Origin: an uncultured Actinomycetes bacterium
Lineage (GTDB): Bacteria; Actinomycetota; Acidimicrobiia; Acidimicrobiales; RAAP-2
Assembly (NCBI GenBank): GCA_903893745.1
Contig: CAITNF010000001.1
Coordinates: forward strand, 62,001 to 126,000
Length of the DNA stretch: 64,000 nt
Direction: 5' to 3'
In this document: positions 58,809 to 64,000 of the stretch, in pieces
Position numbering within the stretch: position 1 is the first letter of the stretch
Layout of the letters: the number at the start of each line of letters is the position of its first letter
Notes under the pieces: generated by a model
What the model saw: the letters and a program-made list of their open reading frames with translations, nothing else
The model's database searches: none
Told to the model about the DNA's origin: nothing
Position numbers and translations under genes: made by a program

Positions 58809-59650
58809 ACTGAACCTCCTCGTGGCGTCGGCGCGGTGTGACTTGGATGGGCGGCGAGCAGCGACCGGGTGTAGTCGTGTTGAGGGCGGTGAAAGACTTC
58901 CGCCGTTGGGCCAATCTCGACAATCTTTCCTTCGTGCATGATGGCCACCCGGTCAGCAACTTCAGCAATGACCGATAACTGGTGGGCTACGAAGATAATA
59001 GAAAGTCCCAACTCATCACGAAGATCCAGAAAGAGATTAAGCAATTGCGTTTGAATTGATACGTCCAAAGCACTCACTGCTTCGTCGGCAATCAAGACTT
59101 TTGGACCTACTGCCAGCGCACGAGCAATCGCGACGCGCTGTCGCTGCCCTCCGGAAAGTTCCTGCGGAAAGCGGCGAGCAGCACTCGCGGGCAGACGAAC
59201 TAGATCGAGTACTCGGGCGACGAATGCTGCTTCGTCGTCGACGCCCGGCTGGTGGTGAACTTTTCCCGCTTCAAAAATCGCCGCTCCGATACGCATGCGT
59301 GGATTAAGCGATGAATAGGGATCTTGGAAGACCATCTGCATTTGACGGCGAATTTCTCGCAGCGCGTGACCACTGGCCGCACGCACGTCACTATCGCCGA
59401 ACATGATCTGCCCATCGTCCGGTTCGACCAAGCGAATCAACATACGCGCGAGTGTCGTTTTCCCGCTCCCCGAACCGCCAGCTAGTCCGAGCACCTCGCC
59501 ACTGCCTAACTCAAACGAGACGTGGTCAACTGCGGTGTGCAACACTCCAGGTCGACGAGCCACGCGATCGCCCAATGTGCGACGTAAGACAAACTGCTTC
59601 ACCGCTTGAGTCACTCGAAGAAGTGGCAGTGTGTCAGGGGACGCGTTCAC
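58805..59650 (-). CDS. Peptide/nickel-type ABC importer ATP-binding protein (DppF/OppF-like)
   Basis: ATPase of 281 residues. GTG start with GGGAG six bases upstream, overlapping the preceding ATPase stop as GTGA; a longer in-frame start upstream would lie inside that gene. Walker A is GGSGSGKTT, the Q-loop MVFQDPYSSLNPRM, signature LSGGQRQRVA and Walker B VLIADEAVSALD, with the usual second Glu as Ala-Val in DEAVS. The C-terminal oligopeptide extension is short (PQHDYTRSLLAAHPSH). Partner of the DppD-like ATPase gene upstream. Confidence 0.92.
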   Translation of the reverse strand: MNASPDTLPLLRVTQAVKQFVLRRTLGDRVARRPGVLHTAVDHVSFELGSGEVLGLAGGSGSGKTTLARMLIRLVEPDDGQIMFGDSDVRAASGHALREIRRQMQMVFQDPYSSLNPRMRIGAAIFEAGKVHHQPGVDDEAAFVARVLDLVRLPASAARRFPQELSGGQRQRVAIARALAVGPKVLIADEAVSALDVSIQTQLLNLFLDLRDELGLSIIFVAHQLSVIAEVADRVAIMHEGKIVEIGPTAEVFHRPQHDYTRSLLAAHPSHTAPTPRGGSV

Positions 59651-60630
59651 GAACCACTCCCAATCGTGACCGGGCAGGCGCTGGTATGACCAGGACCGAC
59701 TTCGCGCATTGAAAGTTCCAGGGTCCGACAAGCGTCACTTGCGTAGCTACAGCGATTCACGAATGGACAACCTTGTTCAATTTCTCCCAAACTTGGCGGT
59801 TGGCCCGGTATGCCGTCGCGTCGAATCCGCTGACCGGCTGACTCGATTGTGGGGATTGAATCAAGTAGTGCTCGCGTGTAGGGATGCTGCGGTCGATTGC
59901 AAATATCGGCGACTGGTCCGAACTCAACAACGTAGCCGCCGTACATCACGGCAACTCGATCGCAGACTTGGGCAATCACTCCAAAGTCGTGTGATACCAG
60001 CAGCACCGACATTCCGATTTCGCGTCGCAAACGCACAATCAGGTCGAGTATTTGTGCCTGCGTCGTTACGTCAAGAGCAGTTGTCGCTTCGTCCGCAATC
60101 AATAATTTAGGTTTCGTCGCTACCGCAATCGCGATCATCACTCGCTGTCGCATCCCTCCGGAAAGTTCATGCGGATACGCGAGATAACGCCGTTCTGGTG
60201 AAGAAATTCCTACATCTTCTAGTAACGAAAGTGCCTGAACTTTCGCCGCTTCACGATCCAGCCCTACGTTCACTCGCAGCGTTTCAGCAATCTGCTCACC
60301 AATTCGTTTGGTCGGATCTAAACAACTAAATGGATCTTGAAATATCATGCCCACGTTGTGCGCCCGGTGTGCTCGCAAGGCATCGCGATCGAGCGACTGG
60401 ACATCGACACCTTCAAAGAGCACCCGATTAGCGGTCATTTCGCCTCCGGGTGGCAGCAATCGAATTACCGACCGACAGGTCAAACTCTTGCCAGAACCGG
60501 ACTCGCCTACTAAGCCCACTACTTCGCCAGAGCCAACTTCGAGCGAGACGCCATTAACGGCAGCCACTCTTCGATCGTCCTTTCCAAAGGAAATTCGAAG
60601 GTTTTCAATGCGTAAAAGAATGTCGCTCAT
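59647..60630 (-). CDS. Peptide/nickel-type ABC importer ATP-binding protein (DppD/OppD-like)
   Basis: ATPase of 327 residues with Walker A GESGSGKS, Q-loop MIFQDPFSCLDPTKR, signature LSGGMRQRVMI and Walker B LLIADEATTALD. The C-terminal oligopeptide-importer extension has the conserved cysteines of an OppD-type [4Fe-4S]-like motif (QGCPFVNRCSYASDAC then SACP). The ATG overlaps the stop of the permease gene upstream as ATGA. Substrates of this transporter class are peptides, nickel chelates or oligosaccharides. Confidence 0.92.
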   Translation of the reverse strand: MSDILLRIENLRISFGKDDRRVAAVNGVSLEVGSGEVVGLVGESGSGKSLTCRSVIRLLPPGGEMTANRVLFEGVDVQSLDRDALRAHRAHNVGMIFQDPFSCLDPTKRIGEQIAETLRVNVGLDREAAKVQALSLLEDVGISSPERRYLAYPHELSGGMRQRVMIAIAVATKPKLLIADEATTALDVTTQAQILDLIVRLRREIGMSVLLVSHDFGVIAQVCDRVAVMYGGYVVEFGPVADICNRPQHPYTRALLDSIPTIESAGQRIRRDGIPGQPPSLGEIEQGCPFVNRCSYASDACRTLELSMREVGPGHTSACPVTIGSGS

Positions 60631-61484
60631 ACGGTGGCCATTGAAAGTTCGCCTCGAGTGAGACCATCACCAATCATGCTGACGCCGATGCCAAACAGCA
60701 CCAACACCGTGCCCGGGATCGTCGTAATCCACCACGCCGTCAGCAAGTAGCCCTGCCCACTCGCAATAATCGAACCTAAGTCAGCACCGGGAGCTTGTTG
60801 ACCAAGCCCGAGATACGACATGCCCGCCAAAACCAACATATTGACGACTACGTCGACCGTTGAATAGACGAGGCTGCTGCGCACCAGGTTCGGTAGTGCG
60901 TGGCGAAAGATCGCCCGTGGCGTGGAGTAACCGAGGGCACGAGTAGCAAGCATGAAGGGCTGCTCACGCATCGCCAACATTTCAGAACGTGCGAGCCGTG
61001 AGTAGAGCGCCCAACCGACTAACACAATTCCAATCGCCACTCCTTTGAGACCAGGGCCCACAATCGCGACCACAGCAAGCACGAGGACAATGAAAGGAAA
61101 CGAAACCACAGTGTCCGTCACTCGACCAATAATGGCGTCGAGCCATCCGCCAAAGTAACCCGCCACCGTTCCGATGATCACTCCAATAACCAAGCCGGCG
61201 TAAGTGATGAGCGCCACTACGAAGACGTCAATTCTTACGCCATACAGCACGCGCGAAAAGACGTCGCGACCAACGAAATCTGTACCCATGAGATGCGAAA
61301 ATGACGGCGCCTGGAGACTGTGAAGAATGTCGATTTGATTTGGCGGATAGGGAGCCAGTAGCGGCGCGAAGAGTCCCGCGATAACAATGATCCCGAGCAT
61401 CGCGACCCCGAGGGAAAGTTCCCAATTTCGTATTCGAAAACGGAAACGAGTGGTGCGGCTAGTCGTGGTGAAAGTGTCAGACAC
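60627..61484 (-). CDS. Peptide/nickel-type ABC importer permease (DppC-like)
   Basis: Permease of 285 residues with about six membrane helices. The N-terminal part has the DppC signature HLMGTDFVGRDVFSRVLYG; the coupling loop is LAMREQPFMLATRALGYS. The GTG start is chosen because GGAGG lies five bases upstream; it sits eight bases inside the end of the other permease gene. A TTG four codons earlier is in frame but overlaps the Shine-Dalgarno sequence. Confidence 0.92.
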   Translation of the reverse strand: MSDTFTTTSRTTRFRFRIRNWELSLGVAMLGIIVIAGLFAPLLAPYPPNQIDILHSLQAPSFSHLMGTDFVGRDVFSRVLYGVRIDVFVVALITYAGLVIGVIIGTVAGYFGGWLDAIIGRVTDTVVSFPFIVLVLAVVAIVGPGLKGVAIGIVLVGWALYSRLARSEMLAMREQPFMLATRALGYSTPRAIFRHALPNLVRSSLVYSTVDVVVNMLVLAGMSYLGLGQQAPGADLGSIIASGQGYLLTAWWITTIPGTVLVLFGIGVSMIGDGLTRGELSMATV

Positions 61485-62424
61485 TCTTACCTCCAAGGCG
61501 TACGCGAGGATCCACGATTCCCTGCATAATGTCAGTGGAGAGATTCAACAGAACGACGACCGCACCCGACAGCACCGCGAGTGTCTCAACGAGTGGATAA
61601 TCGCGTTGTTGTACCGCTTGGAACAGCAACGTGCCAAGTCCCGGAATTTGGAAGACCTGTTCGAGCACAACAGTGCCGCCAATGAGGAAACCGACGTTAA
61701 CGGCCAGCACTGTTGCGGTAGGCATGATGGCGTTGCGCATCACGTGCTTAAAGAGAATTCGAGGAGTTGAGAAGCCCCGAGCCTGCGCCGCCTCAACGTA
61801 CTCGAGCGATAACACGTGGCGGACACTCGAACGTAGCGTTCGCACGATGACCGCAAGCAACGAAAGACCCAACGCAATGGCCGGAAGCGTGAGCGAACGC
61901 ACGATCCCGACAAATCCCGGCGTGTAACCCGACACTGGCAGCCAGTTCAACTTCAACGCAAAAATCAGCGCCAGCACTAGCCCCGACCAGAACGTCGGCA
62001 TTGCGAAGCTCACCGTGGTAAAGATTCGTATTCCGTGGTCAATCGGCCGGTCGCTGCGTAACGCCCCCACCACGGCCAGTGGCACACCGATCAGCAGCGC
62101 CACCAACGTGCCAAAGAGAATCAGCATCACGCTGGGCAACAGACGCTGGGAAATGAGTGAACCTATTCCCTGACTAAAGGTGAAGGACTGACCGAAGTTT
62201 CCGGTCAGCAGATGGCCAAGAAATCCCAAGAACTGGTTAATGAGGGGGCGCGTCAGGCCAAGGGCCTCACTCACCTGGTGCACCTGCTGGGGCGAAGCTC
62301 GTCCACCCAGCATGGTGCGAACCGGATTGCCGGGAACGAGATGAATCAACGTGAACGAGAGCAGGGCCAAACCTAGTAACTGAATCACGCTCGACCCGAC
62401 TCGCCGCGCCAAGTAGTTCAGCAT
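61477..62424 (-). CDS. Peptide/nickel-type ABC importer permease (DppB-like)
   Basis: Permease of 315 residues beginning MLNYLARRVGSSVIQLLG, with the DppB landmark FTLIHLVPGNPVRTMLG and the coupling loop LRSSVRHVLSLEYVEAAQARG. About six helices. The ATG has GGAGCAGGG as ribosome binding region and follows the binding-protein gene by 66 bases. No strong hairpin separates this permease gene from its binding-protein gene, unlike in the other two importers. Confidence 0.93.
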   Translation of the reverse strand: MLNYLARRVGSSVIQLLGLALLSFTLIHLVPGNPVRTMLGGRASPQQVHQVSEALGLTRPLINQFLGFLGHLLTGNFGQSFTFSQGIGSLISQRLLPSVMLILFGTLVALLIGVPLAVVGALRSDRPIDHGIRIFTTVSFAMPTFWSGLVLALIFALKLNWLPVSGYTPGFVGIVRSLTLPAIALGLSLLAVIVRTLRSSVRHVLSLEYVEAAQARGFSTPRILFKHVMRNAIMPTATVLAVNVGFLIGGTVVLEQVFQIPGLGTLLFQAVQQRDYPLVETLAVLSGAVVVLLNLSTDIMQGIVDPRVRLGGKSV

Positions 62425-62490
62425 TTAGTTACCCTGCTCCCGTCACCACGTAGATTGCACTAGCCCCGTAAGGCGACTCGGCTGAACTCC

Positions 62491-64000
62491 CTACTTAGCG
62501 ATCCAGGTGTACTGCAGCGAATCGGCTCCGAGTGGGTTCAGGTAGGTCCCACACACGTTGGACTTGTGCGCGTTCACGAATGGCAGGTCCAAAATGTTAA
62601 TGAAGGGCGTCTGGTCAAACATTGCCTTTTGGATTTTGGGCCACTGTACGGCACGCGTTGCGTCACTCGCGGTGTGAGTAAAGGTGGTCACCATCTTCGC
62701 GATTGTGGGGTTATTCCACCACGAGTAGAAGCTGTAACCCCCACCGGCGTACGTCGTCACAAAGGGCGCGTACTCGTCAGGTACCGTCACGTCACTCGTG
62801 AACTCAGCGTACGGGAACGTCATGTCATACTTACCGCTGGTGTAGTCCTGCGTCTCCGTTGCCTGGTCCATGCTCTGCAACTTCACTTTGATACCCAGCG
62901 CAGCCCACTCGGCCTGCAAGACGAGCACCAAGTTGGTGTAGGCCGCGTAGCCGCTCGGGTACTGCAAGGTCACCGAGAATCCCTTCGGGAACTTTGACTT
63001 TGCCATCAGCTGCTTGGCCTTAGCCAGATCAAAGTTGTAGGGCTTGATCACGCTGTTGGGTGCATCAAACCTCAGCTGGGGCAGGACGCTATTGGGATTA
63101 GTTCCCAGGCCGGCGTAGATCTGCGAATTGATGAGTGGGCGATTGATGGCGTATTCCATCGCGAGTCGAACGTTCAGGTCCTGGAAGGGCTTGCGCTGGT
63201 GGTTTAGCCACAGGCCAACCCAGTACGGAACTTTGGCGCTCTGTACTGAGATAGTGCTGTTCGCCTTCAGCGACTTAATTTGCGCGAATGGGATTCCATC
63301 GGCGATTTGTGCCTGCCCGTTTTGTAGATCAAGTAACCGCGTGTTGTCATTAGCCGCGTACAGGTAGGTCACCTTGTTCAAGTAGGGCAGACCCGACTCC
63401 CAGTAGTAAGGGTTACGAACAAAGGTTATTGACGAGCCACGGATCCAACTCGAGAGCTTGAACGGACCAGTACCAACCGGGTTGTCCCAGAACTTCTTTC
63501 CCTCTTTTTGTACCAGCGCCTTGGGCACAATGAACGCGTCAAAAATGCTCATGTTGTACAAGATCCCCGGGGTTGGCGTAGTGAGGTTCATCTGCACGGT
63601 TGATGCGTTGACTACGACCGAGTTCTTATAGCCCGACGAGAGCACTGCGGTCTCGTCCAGTTTTGGATTGGCGAAGTAATTAAGTGAGAACACTACGTCT
63701 GCCGCGGTCACTGGTTGTCCGTTAGAGAACTTGATACCCGGACGAAGGTGGAACGTGTAGCTAAGTCCGTCTTTCGATTCAGTCCAACTGCTCGCGACCG
63801 CCGGTACGACGTTCTGAGTCGCACCCTTGGGGTCGGGCATGATGAGCCCCTGGTACAAGAGCGTGTCAGCGAAGATGTCGCCGTTACCGTTCGTAGGGAA
63901 GAACGTATTGAGTGTGAGCGGACCAGTTTGGCGCGCGTACACCAACGACCCACCCTTCACGGGCGTACCCTGGCAGGCCGTTGACGTGTTCACCCCTGAT
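62491..64000 (-). CDS. Peptide/nickel-type ABC importer substrate-binding protein (5' end missing)
   Basis: SBP_bac_5-family protein of which 503 codons are visible; the frame continues beyond the right edge. An internal GTG near the edge could be mistaken for the start, but the visible sequence begins with what looks like the post-signal region (TACQGTPVKGGSLVYARQTGP). Family segments are DTLLYQGLIM, LRPGIKFSNGQPVTAADVVF, AMEYAINRPLINSQIYAG and VTLQYPSGYAAYTNLVLVLQ. It delivers peptides or other compounds to the DppBCDF-like importer. As the first visible gene of the operon it probably sets the substrate for the transporter-transketolase unit. Confidence 0.92.
   Translation of the reverse strand, partial: SGVNTSTACQGTPVKGGSLVYARQTGPLTLNTFFPTNGNGDIFADTLLYQGLIMPDPKGATQNVVPAVASSWTESKDGLSYTFHLRPGIKFSNGQPVTAADVVFSLNYFANPKLDETAVLSSGYKNSVVVNASTVQMNLTTPTPGILYNMSIFDAFIVPKALVQKEGKKFWDNPVGTGPFKLSSWIRGSSITFVRNPYYWESGLPYLNKVTYLYAANDNTRLLDLQNGQAQIADGIPFAQIKSLKANSTISVQSAKVPYWVGLWLNHQRKPFQDLNVRLAMEYAINRPLINSQIYAGLGTNPNSVLPQLRFDAPNSVIKPYNFDLAKAKQLMAKSKFPKGFSVTLQYPSGYAAYTNLVLVLQAEWAALGIKVKLQSMDQATETQDYTSGKYDMTFPYAEFTSDVTVPDEYAPFVTTYAGGGYSFYSWWNNPTIAKMVTTFTHTASDATRAVQWPKIQKAMFDQTPFINILDLPFVNAHKSNVCGTYLNPLGADSLQYTWIAK

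Noticed and set aside
1-64000. CRISPR arrays, insertion sequences, prophage or toxin-antitoxin genes
   Set aside because: No regularly spaced repeats, terminal inverted repeats with transposase, or phage-type proteins were found on either strand.

Overview
The window looks like a chromosomal segment of a medium-GC (by eye a little above 50%) actinobacterium, probably of the class Acidimicrobiia. Pointers are the dnaK-grpE-dnaJ-hspR order, a dCTP deaminase of the mycobacterial bifunctional type, a membrane Fe-S oxidoreductase of the mycobacterial EtfD (Rv0338c) type, many GTG starts, apparently leaderless mRNAs, and a large load of acyl-CoA catabolism genes. No transposase, integrase, phage gene or CRISPR array was seen. 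The taxonomic placement is an inference from gene content only.

Bases 1 to 9.5 kb are housekeeping: a heat-shock operon (dnaK, grpE, dnaJ, hspR, the last cut by the window edge), phosphoglycerate mutase, a P-II/ammonium transporter pair, the Fe-S oxidoreductase, dCTP deaminase and a tRNA-Gly(CCC). Bases 9.5 to 45.8 kb are a dense catabolic region. It holds two acyl-CoA ligases, two acyl-CoA dehydrogenases, three enoyl-CoA hydratase-family proteins, a 3-hydroxyacyl-CoA dehydrogenase, three thiolase-fold proteins, two DUF35 zinc-ribbon modules, a cytochrome P450, three SDRs, two MDR dehydrogenases, two amidohydrolases, a class II aldolase, an FMN 2-hydroxyacid oxidase, two SnoaL-like proteins, a GntR/FadR regulator and a ribose-type ABC importer whose operon also carries a ThDP enzyme. 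Two near-identical copies of the importer's binding protein lie almost 30 kb apart. The set fits uptake, oxidation, CoA activation and beta-oxidation of a cyclic or branched substrate (terpenoid, steroid-like or alicyclic acid), but the substrate cannot be read from sequence.

Bases 45.8 to 52.4 kb encode envelope proteins: two large polytopic membrane proteins of glycosyltransferase-C style, an exported OmpA-domain protein and a membrane-anchored beta-propeller. Bases 52.4 to 56.7 kb are a pstS-pstC-pstA-pstB phosphate importer preceded by four GTTCA-like repeats at exact 11-bp spacing, a probable PhoP box. Bases 56.9 kb to the end are one tightly coupled operon: a peptide/nickel-type ABC importer (binding protein cut by the right edge) followed by a split transketolase.

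The least explained content is a pair of paralogous proteins at 18.8 and 34.3 kb, each built from two copies of a domain of about 100 residues that I cannot assign and each placed among acyl-CoA genes. Next come two thiolase-fold/DUF35 assemblies in which one thiolase-like partner lacks a recognisable catalytic cysteine. Long perfect hairpins without a U-tract follow three binding-protein genes, one of them lying inside the start of pstC.
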